This document shows, piece after piece, positions 52,190-63,390 of a DNA stretch of 64,000 nt. The notes beneath the pieces were generated by a model. It saw nothing but the letters and a program-made list of their open reading frames with translations, was not told where the DNA came from and did no database searches. Location of the stretch: the NCBI GenBank assembly GCA_916610825.1, contig OU744447.1:34328869-34392868 (forward strand). Reading direction: 5' to 3'. The number at the start of each line of letters is the position of its first letter. The first letter of the stretch is position 1. Position numbers and translations under genes: made by a program. This DNA comes from Haliclystus octoradiatus. Lineage: Eukaryota; Cnidaria; Staurozoa; Stauromedusae; Haliclystidae.

Positions 52190-54820
52190 ATGTTCGGGCA
52201 AAATACTCAAGCTCAGCAGACGCAGCAGCTTAAAAGACAAGTCATGCAACTACGACAAGAAGTTACTGTTAGTCGACAAAAGTTATCAACATCGGCTCGA
52301 GAGTAAGTTTCGTATTTAGATGCTAATTCCTTGTTATTGAGAACAGGCTTAATGTTGGACTTACTATTGTTATCATGCTAATTGCCGATTAATGATTGGC
52401 TAAAGAGGTGTTGAAGCAACTTCAATCCTGGCCTTAGTCCTTTCTGACTCCTTTTTACCTTCCGTGGTTTTATAGTTTTTAAATAAAACTTCCAAAAACT
52501 CAAATATATATCGATATTTTCCTATGATAACTGACGGAATTTGATCTATATCCCAGCGGTTTCTTATCTTGATTAATCTTAACTTATTTTATTGTTTTAA
52601 ATGTATGTTCCCCGCCGCTAGCAGCTGTTGGATTTCATTAAAACTCTATAAGAAAACACTCAAACAATATTTTGCCTTCAACTACTGTCAACATCCTTTT
52701 TGTTCAATCAAAATGTCCTCGTTGTCTTGGAATGAAAAACAAAGCTCTATGTATTAAATAGATTGCAAATTGATTTAGTTATAATTATTGTCATACATTT
52801 AAAAAAGTTTGAATGTACGTGTTTGTCAAATACAATAACGAAAGCCAAAGAAAAGAAATTCAAATATTTACCTTTCACCGCTATTCAGTATTTGTAGACG
52901 TAAACTCAAAATTCAGTGCTTCAAGTACCACAATGGGCAACACATTCAGGGCTTTCTGGAATCTTGAAACATTTAACACATTTTCTGATGAATGTTTTTG
53001 TTGAATTTTGACCCTAGCTAGTATATATCATAAAAATGTCATTTTTTTTCTTATGAAGTTGCTCTAGCCTACAGGAATCTAAGATTGTCGGATTCCCACT
53101 TATTCTCTGACCCATGTACATTCGAAAGGGTAGAAGATATTGTTTGTTCTAAGTTAAAAGTTAGTAAAATGTAGTAATAATATAGACAATCACATTATAA
53201 CAGTTTCATTTGCCTGTTAGCCATGTGCTGCAAATATATTTATATTATATTTTTTTTTTATAAGAAACCAAACAAAGGCTGTATAATTTCTTAATGTGAT
53301 GTGATGTGATGTGATATATATTTGATCATAAAAGCAGAAATATATTACAAATGCTATGAATTTATGACCAGGGTCAACCCTTAAGCAAATCTGCTTGTTT
53401 GTTTGGGTGACCCTATAGTTACAATATATATTGTTTTACAGTAATATAATGTTTCCATATAAAGTACTGTAACTTTGAATACACTAATGAATGATAATAA
53501 TAAAGAATAAATCAATACATTTTTTTTTAGGCTTAGCATTTTCTATACTAATACATTGATAATTGAGTACAGGTTTTAAAAACACTATTTCAAAATAAAA
53601 GAAAAAGCTCAGAAAAGAGTAATAAAAGTTTCCTAAATTTTATAGGAATTTAGTACCAAAAGTTGCTTGAAAGTTCCTCAGTATTCTAAGCTGCGGAAAA
53701 GCAAAAATATCTAAAACATGAACATTGCCATTTAATAATGATAATAATATTAAATTTGACACTTCCATACATTATAATCCACTGAAAGAGAATACAGTAG
53801 GATAAATTACATATACAAAGTCTATATAGGGTACTTCTTATTAGAAAAATCAATCTGGTTCTTAAATAAGTTTGAAGAAGTACGAAAATCTCTTAAAACT
53901 TTTGAAGGCTTAATACTAAGTCTCTTATAAAAAAAATGTGTATATACATTTCTTCTAAAGTATTTTTGCTACACAAAGAATGCCACAAATTATAGGCATA
54001 GCTGACAAAGAAACTATCTGGTTAGACAATTCACGATATATAACATTACCAAAGGGTATTTCTCCTTCGATTGCTATTGAAGGATGCCATTATTCAATTA
54101 CGATTTTTATCTGTCGACATTGCCTACATTCTAACTTTCCTTAAAAGTCTTTGTAAAAGACTGTTACATTAACTAAATTTATAAAATGGAGTAAGTTTTT
54201 TGAAAATTTGTAGCTATTGTAAAGTTGAGCGGATCCAATTGGAATTCGAAGCAGATTTTGATTGGCTTTTGGATAGGGCTGACATTTTTCCGTTAGATTA
54301 ATTCAGATTTTTAAGAGTATTTTTACATTATTTTTGCAGTTTTCAATTGTCATTTTTTTTAACAACATTTGCGACTAGATATAATCAAACCAATGTCATG
54401 TTCATTTCTAATGATTAAGAACATGTTGTGGAACATGTAATATTATTAATAATCACTTCCGATAACAGTCAAATTGTAACATTAAATTTTATTTTTAAAT
54501 AAAAGTCTATATAAAATTTTGCATGAAGAATTTCGGATTGAATCAAGTTCGAATTTGGATAGTTTATATGTGTGGTCAACTTTCTGAAAATTCGATCCTA
54601 CGTACACCTCTACTTGTAACACTAGCTTCCTCTTGAAACAAAAAACTTGGTAAGGTGTTTATCTTGGAAACTCTTCAAATGTCTGATTTTTTATTTTATT
54701 TGCTTCTGTAGGATTGTTGCGTATTGCGAGAAGGAACAACGTCAAGATCCTCTTTTAGTCAAGATTCCAGCATCAGAAAATCCATACCGTGATCGTACAC
54801 GACCATGCACTGTTGTTTAG
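52190..54820 (+). CDS. Heterotrimeric G-protein gamma subunit
   Basis: Prenylated gamma subunit that pairs with G-beta at the plasma membrane. Two exons, 52190-52302 and 54712-54820, phase 2 junction (CGAGA then GTAAGT; CTGTAG then GATTG). 73 residues, normal for the family (68-75). The first half is a coiled-coil helix (QLKRQVMQLRQEV, SRQKLSTSAREI). The second has the conserved DPLL and the NP-[YF]-R motif (SENPYRDR) that contacts G-beta. It ends in a CaaX box, CTVV. AATAAA near 55073 could end the transcript. Subtype unassigned. Tail to tail with GAS2-like. Confidence 0.93.
52911..53113. mobile_element. GTCCGACAAAAG-family MITE, decayed
   Basis: CAGGGCTTTCTGGAATC, TTTTTGTTGAATTTTGACC, GTTGCTCTAGCCTACAGGAATC and GATTCCCACTTATTCTCTGACCC keep family order. 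In the G-gamma intron. Confidence 0.45.
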
Positions 54821-55072
54821 AAAAAGACATTGAAACATACAGATATTATGATTGACACTATAGAACACCTTTTTATTTTCATTTTCAACATCAAGAAGTT
54901 ATTGATCTTGAAACAGGATATATTTGAAAAATGAGCTTAACATCCAAAATTCAATTAATTAGATATCAAGAATATTAATTTTGATTTTATCTTTAAAGGA
55001 ACTGAAAAAAAAATAGAACAAAGTATCAAATTCAACTGTTTAATAACACAGCTTTTGTCATTGCTGCTTGTA

Positions 55073-55078
55073 AATAAA
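55073..55078 (+). terminator. Candidate polyadenylation signal, G-gamma gene
   Basis: AATAAA about 250 bases after the stop codon. Confidence 0.4.
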
Positions 55079-55224
55079 TTTCTTTTCCACAAGTTTGTTT
55101 ACTTGACACTTATAATTAATTATGTGTATTTTTTCTTTGTGAATGTTTGATAATGTAATACTTATTCGTAAGCCAATGTCTGTTTAATTGTCTACTCAAA
55201 TCGATATTTTAGATTATTAAGGGC

Positions 55225-55287
55225 GTGCTTCCCCACCGATCAAGGGTCATCTCAAGTTAAAGGGTCCCTTAATCGGCGGGGAAGCAC
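55225..55287. repeat. GC-rich hairpin
   Basis: GTGCTTCCCCACCGATCAAGGG pairs with CCCTTAATCGGCGGGGAAGCAC, with one bulge, around a 20-base loop. Probably a tiny fold-back element in the G-gamma/GAS2 spacer. Confidence 0.6.
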
Positions 55288-55370
55288 AACAAAGCATTTC
55301 TTAATTTGCTTGGAATTTAATATAAAGTTTGAAATGACAAAAAGCCCTGGTATTGTTTAGTTATCAAAAT

Positions 55371-55499
55371 AAGTCAAACCTGTTATAACGGTCACCTCTA
55401 TACAGCAGCCACCCTGGAAATGTCGAAGTAATATTTTCTATTGATTCAACCCTCCATATAATGGTCATAGCTGGCTGTTATATACAAGCTTCACTGTAT
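55371..55499. mobile_element. TATAACGG-family MITE, deleted
   Basis: AAGTCAAACCTGTTATAACGGTCACC to TATACAAGCTTCACTGTA with an internal deletion. In the spacer between the tail-to-tail genes. Confidence 0.6.
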
Positions 55500-56093
55500 C
55501 TTTGAATGTGAATTCTTTCAATTACTATTGTCTGATTATTGGCATTTCTATATTCGTTATATATTACATAACATTTAATTAGTACTTGACTTGAGCTTCA
55601 TATGACTGAGGTTTCATTCATGTTGTGATCTGACATAAACACAAGGCTCCAAGGTTAAACTGACAATCATTTAATAAACCTAGCTAGGTATTAATGGCAG
55701 ACCACTAAGCATTGACATCAAATTAAAATTGTACATTGGCTGATATTCACTACATTTTTAGATAAGGGAATTACAACAGCGAGTATGAAAAGTTCAGCTT
55801 GCCCCCTTCAGTTTCAAAGAGTTTAAATGCCCCACCCCTCTTTGCAAACAAATCACTATTCTACAAACTTCGTCACTCATCAAGAATTATATCAATACAT
55901 TCTAATTCCACAACTAATTTCAAAATTTGATTAATTTTAAATAGATGTAATGAATAATAATAAGTAATAATAATTATTATTGTTAAATGAATATAATAAT
56001 AATCACATTCCATAATAAATAATAATAAATATTAATAATAATTATTTTGATAAAATATATTTTATCAAAATCACATACATCAGTGGATGGTAG

Positions 56094-59000
56094 TTATGAC
56101 TTCAATTTCCCGTGGACCCTACCTTGAGGTGTAGCTACAAGAAAATATCAAACATTTAGAAAAATATAATTAACCATACTATGAGCTAGGAAAAAGTCAG
56201 ATAAATTCAATTTATGGCTTATAACCAAGTCAACTAATACACAGTTTTTGTGGAAGGAATCATTGGTCATCGACCAATGGGGGTCAAAACTGAAATCGGG
56301 CAATTTGATTGGTCGAAAATGGTTGAAATTCGGTCAAATTTAACTGTTTTTTAATCGTTATGCCAAATGGATAATTGCATTTTATGATTATATGCTACAA
56401 ATTTACCAGTTAATCATTGACGAAAATAGTTATTGCTCAAAAGCTCAATAGATATCGACATGATGACGTAGGCGTACCTCGGTCATTACCAGCCGATATA
56501 CAATAACTGTTTAATATTGCACATCAGAGTAGCAGTAGTAAAGTAGCACACTGGTTCCAATGCAACACAGCTTGTTATTTGCATTTCATGAACATTTTAC
56601 TAAGGGTTCCTGAAGCAATGAGAATATAATAGAATTGATTTTTTTTCTTTAAACAATATATAATTTTAAAAGAATACACATAATTATTGTTAAGCAATAA
56701 GCATATCTCACAATTATTGCTATGCAACAAATTTTTCCAATTCAAGCTGTACATTAACGTAATACCACTGTTGACAGGTGGTCCTTATAAGAGGTGGCAT
56801 TATGTATGGAAAGAAGTCTGCATATATATTTTAAAGAATAGAATTTATTCGCATAATTTTAAAAGATTTAAATACATGCATGTAGCATAACACGTTCACA
56901 AGATAATGATAAAGATAAAAGAAAAACAATGTAATAAAAAGTAACATAGTAATGGCGATCTTACTTGATTACTTTCAAAAAAACAATAACATACTTCAAT
57001 GTGATAGAAGAAAAATAGTAGAAAAGTAAGGTCATAATTATTTTCCGAATTTAAAATATTTAAATCTAAGAGATTGAATTATATTTCTTTGTAAAATTAT
57101 TCAATGGAGGCATAATTAAAGTTTTATCGCAGTAGTTCAAATGTTTGTGAAAATGAAATTGACAAAATTTAAACAATTCATGAACTTTTTAAAGTTTGTG
57201 AAAAGTGTGAAATTTCCTGTTCATGAACTCATGAACTATACTTATGGGCAATATCTCATATTTACTGTTATGCAACAAATTTTTCCAATTCAAGCTGCAC
57301 ATTAACATAATGTCACTGTTGACAGGTGGTCCTTATAAAAGGTGGCCTTATGTATGGAAAGAAATCTGCAACAGAAAAAAATGGTTAATTTACGGTAACT
57401 TACATATTAGAACTTTTCCAATTTTTTCGGGTGCATGACGAATTAAGAAGTTCTCAAGGTGATCCCATCCTCCTCCAACTCTAACCATGACATTACGACG
57501 AAATATCTAGCACATGATAAAATGCAATATAATTTAAATACCTAACAAACAAAGTTGTAATTGCACTGGTGTCGGCAACGTTCAAATCAAAATTAGGCGC
57601 AATTGATTTATCAAATGCTAAATTTTCATTACTTTTTAATTTAATACTAATAACTATGTATTTTGTATTTTAAACTTAGGAATATGTATTTTACGGCTAT
57701 ATGTAAGTGAAGGCTAATAACTTCCTCTATCTGCCAATTAGTATTGTTCTTTATTGGCAAAAATATATCATATCATATTGTACATACTCAGTTAAGGAGA
57801 GGGGTCATATCAGCTGCATAGAGGAGGAAGGAGTTGTAAATGGCCCCTAAAATGACGGAAACAGTCACACCTTAGTCACTTCAAACAAAAGATCAATTAA
57901 TTATTATTCATTCCAAAAGTGTGTTACATTATTTAAAGGAGCAAAAATGACCGGCAGGCGCTACGCACTTAGGATCAAGTGCATGTTTATTGTTTATAAC
58001 ACAATGTTCATTGTTGACATGAGCTTATTACAAATTAGGCTTGCGTATAACAATAGTTTCAAAGCGAGACGGTTGAATTACGCTAAGCATAAATTCAAAT
58101 TGATCTCGCAGCGGTCGCCGGTCAATTTTGCCCCTTTAAGCAGGCAGAATGAATTGTTGACATCAAACGAAATTTCCCTGACTGTGACTAAACTGTGACC
58201 TAGTCAGTAATTACAAAACTGTAATATGCCATATGGTGATTTTTATCTATAATTATTTTATCTAAAAGAACAGCGAAACACGCAATATTTCTGATTTCAT
58301 ACCCTCACGAATATTGTCATCTTGTTTTGAACTAAATATTTCCCAGGCTTCAATTTCTTCACGTGGACATTATGTTTGAGAGCCAAAACACGCACCTATA
58401 AAAAACGGAAAAATTAAAAACAATAAAATTGTACAAAGATGTTTTTGTTCGCAACGATAACATTATACACAGGAAAGTCATTCCCGTCGTCTCAATACAA
58501 AATTTCATTCCCATTCATAACTCGATTGTTAATTAAAATTACAAGCAACTGATATTGAGCTTCCAATAATCAATTCTGAAAAAGTTAATTAAATTAAAAA
58601 CATGCGAGCATACCTCCTCGTCGACGTCTTTTAAATCTTCAAGATTTTGTACAGGTTTTGTAACTTTTTCTTCATGATCAATTTGTTTTTCTAATTTTAC
58701 AATACTAGGTGGCTCTATTCCATATTTTGCAGCATATCTTCCAAGATCAAGTAAAGTTAAAACAACATTTCTTAATTGTTTGTGTAAAACTAGTCCATCA
58801 GATTCGAATAGCGTTGCTTCAGAATGACCTGCCTGGCGACACCATTCTACAAATTGTGAAGCATTTTCACGAGCAAAGAATGACTCTTTAGTTGCTTTTT
58901 TATGACAACGTAATTGTAAAGTTGGTATTTCCGAATATAATTTATGTTTAACGGCTTTAGCTTTGATAACTTCCAATAAATTAATTAATACAACACCAGT

Positions 59001-59180
59001 GTCGAGGACGTCAAGAAAATTATCAGGAGAAATATTCAAAGGAATTAATTTATTTAACCATTCACATATGTCCTCTAGGATAGGTGCTATATCTTCTGCA
59101 TGTTTTTCAGCTATTTGAACAGATAATTGGTCAATTGTTTGTCCGTCTGTAGCGCTATGATTTTCTTCCTTCTCTGCCAT
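56094..59180 (-). CDS. GAS2-like actin/microtubule crosslinker (CH + GAR)
   Basis: Cytoskeletal linker: the CH domain binds actin, the GAR domain binds microtubules. Four exons on the minus strand: 59180-58614, 58395-58303, 57506-57404 and 56134-56094; phases agree and give 267 residues (human GAS2 313). The calponin-homology domain covers about residues 35-160 (VLDTGVVLINLLEVIKAK, FFARENASQFVEWCRQAG, VVLTLLDLGRYAAKYG). The GAR domain covers about 188-232 (VKKLKPGKYLV, then VMVRVGGGWDHLENFL). The tail is short (STPQGRVHGKLKS). The start of GAR lacks the CxC-type cysteines of other GAS2 proteins. Exon 3 could instead read through its GTAAGT donor to a stop four codons on. A repeat pair (56700/57250) lies in and next to intron 3. 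Confidence 0.88.
56702..57376 (+). repeat. Direct repeat pair of ~125 bases
   Basis: 56702-56826 and 57250-57372 both read TATGCAACAAATTTTTCC, AATTCAAGCTG, CACTGTTGACAGGTGGTCC and TATGTATGGAAAGAA. The unit resembles no element I know. Within GAS2-like intron 3. Confidence 0.7.
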
Positions 59181-59387
59181 GTTTTGCTTGAGTATTTAAA
59201 ACACACTTTGGATTCTCCCGCGTTTTGTGAAAACAACTATATTCGGTTACCATGGCAACTCTGAGTTTTGATAGAAGATAGTGGGTGATGATGTTGTTGT
59301 AAATATTAAAATGGTAAATACAAAAACAACAAAATATTATTTAATAAAAATGCAAGTGAATGAGAGATTAGAGATTGTTTATACCGT

Positions 59388-60412
59388 CACCTTTTATAAC
59401 GGATTATGCGTGTGTTAGTGGCTTTCCTGGGGGGGTGAACCCCGGGGATTTGCTAATTGGTCTCACTAAACTAATTTCATCCCCTGGGTGAGGGGCAACA
59501 TCGATTTTGCAATTCTATGAAATATAATATTTAATATTTAAATATTTAACTTTCATTAACAAATTCAAGTTAATTGTATCTAATAAATAAGAAATTCCTT
59601 AATTTATAATAAATTTAATATTAAAAATAATATTTTAGTATGAAAGATAGCGACAAAAAATCACGATTAAATTTATTCCGACGTTTCGATCAACTGAAAA
59701 CATGTGGGCAGATTCCCTGTAACTTTTGTTATGGGTTTGCAAGTGTTTGTCGACGGCCGACCCACCATGATCACCAATGCGTTGATGGAGTACTAGTAAG
59801 AAAATAGTAGACGATTTGAGAGTTCGTGAGCCGAGACCGACCCTCCTGTCTCGCCAATGCGTTGTGTATCATTTTCAGTGTGATTCGTGCGATGCGAATT
59901 ATGTTGGTTTTACACGCCGACACCTCCATCTACGCATTGGTCGCATTTATTTCCGTCGGAATAAATTTAATCGTGATTTGTTGTCGCTATCTTTCATACT
60001 AAAATGTTTTTCGAAGAAACTTTTAATTATTGAAAATAATATTTAATAAATTAATTTGATTATAAAATTAATCAAAATTTCTAATGTTAAAAATTGAGAA
60101 ATGTGAAAATTAGGGAAAATCTTATCTGCACAAAACGTATTGCCAATGAATATGACAACAAAAATACTAATACAATTTCTCATACATAAATGTGCAATGT
60201 ACAACAATTCTGACGGCAATATTTTTTATAAAAACCTGCTGACCGTAAATTAAACTACATTGCCCAGGGGTATAAATAAAATTTTCAAAAGAAGACAAAA
60301 CCCCTTCCTACTAGGGCATCTATTTCTTAACAAAACTCTACTAATCCTGTGAGCCCGGGGGTCACCCCTCCGGGGAAAGCCGCTGATGCACGCATTACTG
60401 TTATAAACCAGG
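59388..60412. mobile_element. ~1 kb inverted-repeat element enclosing a Penelope fragment
   Basis: The outer left arm (59388-59455: TATAACGGATTATGCGTG, GTGGCTTTCC, GGGGTGAACCCC) is the inverse of the right arm (about 60350-60412). The interior holds a second pair of inverted arms (59636-59691 and 59955-60004) and a GIY-YIG fragment. Likely a transposon that took up, or formed around, a Penelope copy. Confidence 0.55.
59636..60004 (+). pseudogene. Penelope-like element fragment, GIY-YIG domain
   Basis: Plus-strand frame at about 59816-59938 reads RPTLLSRQCVVYHFQCDSC then DANYVGFTRRHLHLRI, the cysteine motif and Y-V-G-x-T core of the endonuclease that ends Penelope-like ORFs. The reverse transcriptase is missing. 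Flanking inverted arms (TTTAGTATGAAAGATAGCGAC ... TTCCGACG) look like inverted pseudo-LTRs. The left arm end, read in reverse, carries GATCGAAACGTCGG, a typical Penelope terminal motif. Confidence 0.7.
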
Positions 60413-61082
60413 GGCCATTCAATCATCAAGTTACTTACTCAGTTAAGGGGTAGGGGGATCATGCCAAAGCGTACATTGGGGAGTGGGTGTCAACCATCAA
60501 AGTATGTAATCATTTTGACTATCTCTGCAGCACTTTATGAAAACTATAGAATACGATTAATTATCAGTTTATTGATGATGAAATTGATTTTTATTGTAGA
60601 AATTTTAACTACAAATTCATTATTAACTGTGAAAATTTGCATGTTTCTAAAAATGGTTGCATTTTTATACTTTCAGGAACAACAAAGACAAAATTTGGAA
60701 AAATGCATATGAGGTTGCAAAATAGTCGGTATGTACGCAGAAGGGGAGGGGTTGATCAAAGAGCGTACAGCTGCGTACAGGGGGAAATGGGGTGTAAATT
60801 ATTGGGACATTTACTGAGTATGTACTGATGGCCCCAAACAGTACATATCATACCTTTTGAAACTTCCCTAGGGGTGCCGTTAGAAACAACTTGGACGCAG
60901 CTGGAACACAAACAAACTTTCGCATTTATAGGTATACTTAGGTATTATTATTTATAGGTATAATTGTAAAGATTGTAGAACTACAAATACAGAAGAATTT
61001 TGAAATGTTTTTATAGTTTCAAAAACAATAAAAAACATTTTTAATATATATTATTTTTATTAAAAACCCCAGCAATGAAATC
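60413..61082. other. Intergenic, no gene seen
   Basis: AT-rich with a GC-richer patch at 60430-60500 and 60740-60800. Short reading frames here show no recognisable similarity. Confidence 0.4.
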
Positions 61083-61502
61083 TTACAATAATTTACTTTT
61101 TAACCAATTTAATTTCACATCAATTTCATTTAAACAATTTCTATATCCATTAACTTCAATTTGACGATTAATCACAACAATCCAAAAATAAATTAAACAT
61201 GTAAATATTGAAATTATTTGCATTACAAAAACAATTTTCCCCGATAACGAATATAAATTTGGAAAAATAATATGAAAACTATCAGCAGAGAAAACAGGCA
61301 TGAACAAGAAAATCATCAAAATAAACCATGCAACAGAGATTCTCTGCCATTGGATATCTTCTGCCTGTTTGACACCGCGAGCCATGATCTTTCGTAATTC
61401 TTTGTATAATGCAGTATAATCAACATTTTCCTTTGGTGATTCTTGAACTTTTGTATCTAGAAAATTGTAAAGCAATTGTAGACAATCTGCTTCGTCGACT
61501 CC
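61083..61502 (-). CDS. Two-TM membrane protein, C-terminal exon, unrecognised
   Basis: A minus-strand frame is open from about 61502 to the TAA at 61083. The coding part contains a charged region (VDYTALYKELRKIMARGV), a first hydrophobic segment (VAWFILMIFLFMPVFS), a loop, a second hydrophobic segment (IVFVMQIISIFTCLIYFWIVV) and a charged tail ending KLNWLKSKLL. This predicts a membrane hairpin with both ends on one side. No in-frame ATG lies near the start of the open frame, and an AG precedes it (ATAAATAAG), so an upstream exon is likely. AATAAA is present on the minus strand just beyond the stop. I recognise no family. Codon use is plain and the frame is unbroken. Confidence 0.55.
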   Translation of the reverse strand, partial: GVDEADCLQLLYNFLDTKVQESPKENVDYTALYKELRKIMARGVKQAEDIQWQRISVAWFILMIFLFMPVFSADSFHIIFPNLYSLSGKIVFVMQIISIFTCLIYFWIVVINRQIEVNGYRNCLNEIDVKLNWLKSKLL

Positions 61503-61589
61503 ATACAGACCTTATTTATTATTTGAAAATTGTAAATGCCTACATAGATCTTAATATAAATTAGATTTTTTAAATTTACTATGGCAGAA

Positions 61590-61800
61590 TTGAGGTACCT
61601 CATTGCAATTCTGAAAGGAATCGCCATTCGTTTGCTTTGAGGGCAATCAAAGCATATAACCTGCTGCCATTGGACACAAAGCAATTAAAGAGCATCGTAT
61701 TCGAAAGAGCAATCGAAATGAATTGCTCAGTCAATTTCTGCTCTTTGACATGTCATCTATGTAATCTACTTCCTAGTAATATCAGGGTACTTGTGTTGTC
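61590..61800 (+). pseudogene. Possible retroelement C-terminal fragment
   Basis: One frame reads HCNSERNRHSFALRAIKAYN then LLPLDTKQLKSIVFERAI, a pattern common at the C-terminus of LINE or Penelope-type proteins. Short and unconfirmed. It lies just upstream of the hammerhead palindrome. Confidence 0.35.
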
Positions 61801-61880
61801 TTTGCTGTTTCAATAGTGCTCGATGCCATAAATGCAGAGCTGTTTAATAATTAATAAACGAAAAAATCAGACATTCATAT

Positions 61881-61920
61881 TTGCTACTATTAGTTTCACG
61901 CCAAGGCGATCATCAGGCAA
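61881..61920 (-). ncRNA. Minimal type I hammerhead ribozyme core, intact
   Basis: Minus strand: helix I UUGC with GCAA; CUGAUGA; helix II U-CGCC-UU-GGCG-U; GAAA; helix III ACU-AAU-AGU; A at the cleavage position. Compared with the annexin-intron cores, helix I and helix II change sequence but stay paired. Confidence 0.68.
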
Positions 61921-61931
61921 GACAGATTAAA

Positions 61932-61971
61932 TTGCCTGATGATCGCCTTGGCCTGAAACTAATAGTAGCAA
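61932..61971 (+). ncRNA. Hammerhead core, mirror arm, one helix II mismatch
   Basis: Same core on the plus strand; helix II reads CGCC-UU-GGCC, losing one pair. Otherwise complete. Confidence 0.6.
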
Positions 61972-62097
61972 ATATGAATGTCTGTTTTTTTCGTTTATTA
62001 ATTATTAATCTATTTCCTATATTCTTTTTGAACTTGAAATACGCATTCCCATGTTGTTTAGTTGAATTATATACCGCATTAAATTACATGAGTATGT

Positions 62098-62375
62098 AGT
62101 AGTAAGTAAGTAATGGAGACTGTACCGCTCTATCAGAGGTGTTCATACCACCCTTTTTTCTATTTTAGAGAAGTGGCTGTTTTCACTAAGAGCAATGCAA
62201 ATGTTCTTTACTGATGTTAGCCAAGACGCCGCAGATCAATTTCAATAGATTTCTAGATATAATTATGATATTTCTTAACCAATACGCAGCGATACCCCCA
62301 CAGATACTAATAATGCAGATTCCTCTATGATAAAAACAAGTTGACCTTTCGAAGATTTGAATCAGTCAATCAGAT
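62098..62375 (-). mobile_element. SINE family A, decayed
   Basis: Tail with GTAAGTAAGTAATGGAGAC, body CTAAGAGCAATG ... GATCAATTTCAA, and the region before the head. Deletions in the middle; head mostly lost. Confidence 0.65.
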
Positions 62376-62377
62376 AT

Positions 62378-62556
62378 GATATACAATGTCCGACAAAAGA
62401 TTTAGCCTTCCAGAATCTTGTAAAATTTTCAGCATTTACTTCTGAAGTTTTTGTTGAGGTTTGTCTCTAAATCAAGAATCTATCAATTTTCTTCTGAGTT
62501 TTCTCTATATCCTTCCGGCATCTAGGATCCCAGGATCTCCACTTTTGTCGGAGTGG
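62378..62556. mobile_element. GTCCGACAAAAG-family MITE
   Basis: Left end TGTCCGACAAAAG, right end CACTTTTGTCGGAGTG, interior TTGTTGAGGTTTGTCTCTAAATCA. Flanks are only partly alike (ATGATATA and GTGATATG). Confidence 0.65.
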
Positions 62557-62644
62557 TGATATGAAGTCTGTTTGCTTAGCCATATGCGGAAAATTCTTTC
62601 CTATTAATCTTTTATTTTGGGATTTTATCATTTATCAACAAACA

Positions 62645-62828
62645 GGGTAAGCGCTTGCAGCTTTATTTCACCGGGGTGACTGGTGAATTTGTTAGTATTT
62701 CGAAGCTTAAGTGTGTTTAATAGCCAGATGCCCTTCCTGCATCAACCTATAGTGCTCCGGACAGGGATTGAACCCGAGACCCTGCGGGCTGTGGTCCAAT
62801 GCCCTAGCCACTACACCAAGGCCACAAA
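62645..62828 (-). mobile_element. SINE family B
   Basis: Reverse copy of the 35603 SINE: GTAAGC..GCAGCTTT, CCAGATGCCCTTCCTGC, GGGATTGAACCCGAGACCC (B box) and CCCTAGCCACTACACCAAGG (A box). Confidence 0.85.
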
Positions 62829-62975
62829 AGGACAACTTGTGACTTGTTAGTTAACAGTTTTTGAGACTCTTTACTTAATGATTGTGTCAACTGAATGCGC
62901 TATACGACCTTCATACCCGTTCCATCTAGCATGAATATGATACTTGATTAACTTTGTGTGTTCATGTTCGAGCGA

Positions 62976-63153
62976 TAGAGTGAAACCTGTTATAACAGTC
63001 AGCTACAAGAGGTAGATAAACTGACCACTACAAACAGGTGGCCTTTATATACAGGTTTGATTCTATAGAAAATACTATTAAAGGCATTTGCAAGGGTGAC
63101 CACTATAGACAGGTGGCTTCTGTATAGAGGTGACTGCTATAACAGGTTTGACT
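62976..63153. mobile_element. TATAACGG-family MITE, complete
   Basis: GAGTGAAACCTGTTATAACAG to AACAGGTTTGACTG, followed by TA. Inverse of the 35865 copy. It ends 33 bases from the phosphodiesterase exon. Confidence 0.75.
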
Positions 63154-63185
63154 GTACATATATTTTGTATTTCTATTCAACTTAC

Positions 63186-63390
63186 CATTTTTTATCATCT
63201 TCAATTTAGCAGACACTCCGATATGATCAGAGAATGATTTCTTTGTGTTTGGAATGAGATGAAAATCAAGACTGCATTCTTCGCATGAAAATGACGACGG
63301 ATTAATCAGAATAAAGTCAATGCATTTTTCTATGTCAGCACTTGAAAATTGACTTTCAGGATGACCAATTGTATTGCAATTTTCTGTCAA
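63186..63390 (-). CDS. Internal exon of an EEP-fold phosphodiesterase
   Basis: 205-base exon with a good acceptor (TTTTCTATCATAG) and donor (GGTAAGT) on the minus strand, frame open throughout. It carries the last two motifs of the exonuclease/endonuclease/phosphatase fold: IDFILIN (I-D-[YF]-[VI]-x) and SFSDHIGVSAKL, whose SDH includes the catalytic His. The S-D-H-x-G-V-x-A form and its place in a spliced gene favour a neutral-sphingomyelinase-type enzyme (SMPD2-like), which cleaves sphingomyelin to ceramide. A LINE endonuclease would not be spliced. Neighbouring exons lie at higher coordinates or beyond the window; the downstream exon (lower coordinates) was not identified. Confidence 0.6.

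Larger units (their letters stand above)
61843..62016. repeat. Palindrome with hammerhead cores, second family
   Basis: Arms from TTAATAATTAATAAACGAAA to its inverse, ~75 bases each, around a 12-base centre. The arm sequence differs from the annexin-intron family except for the ribozyme core. Confidence 0.85.
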
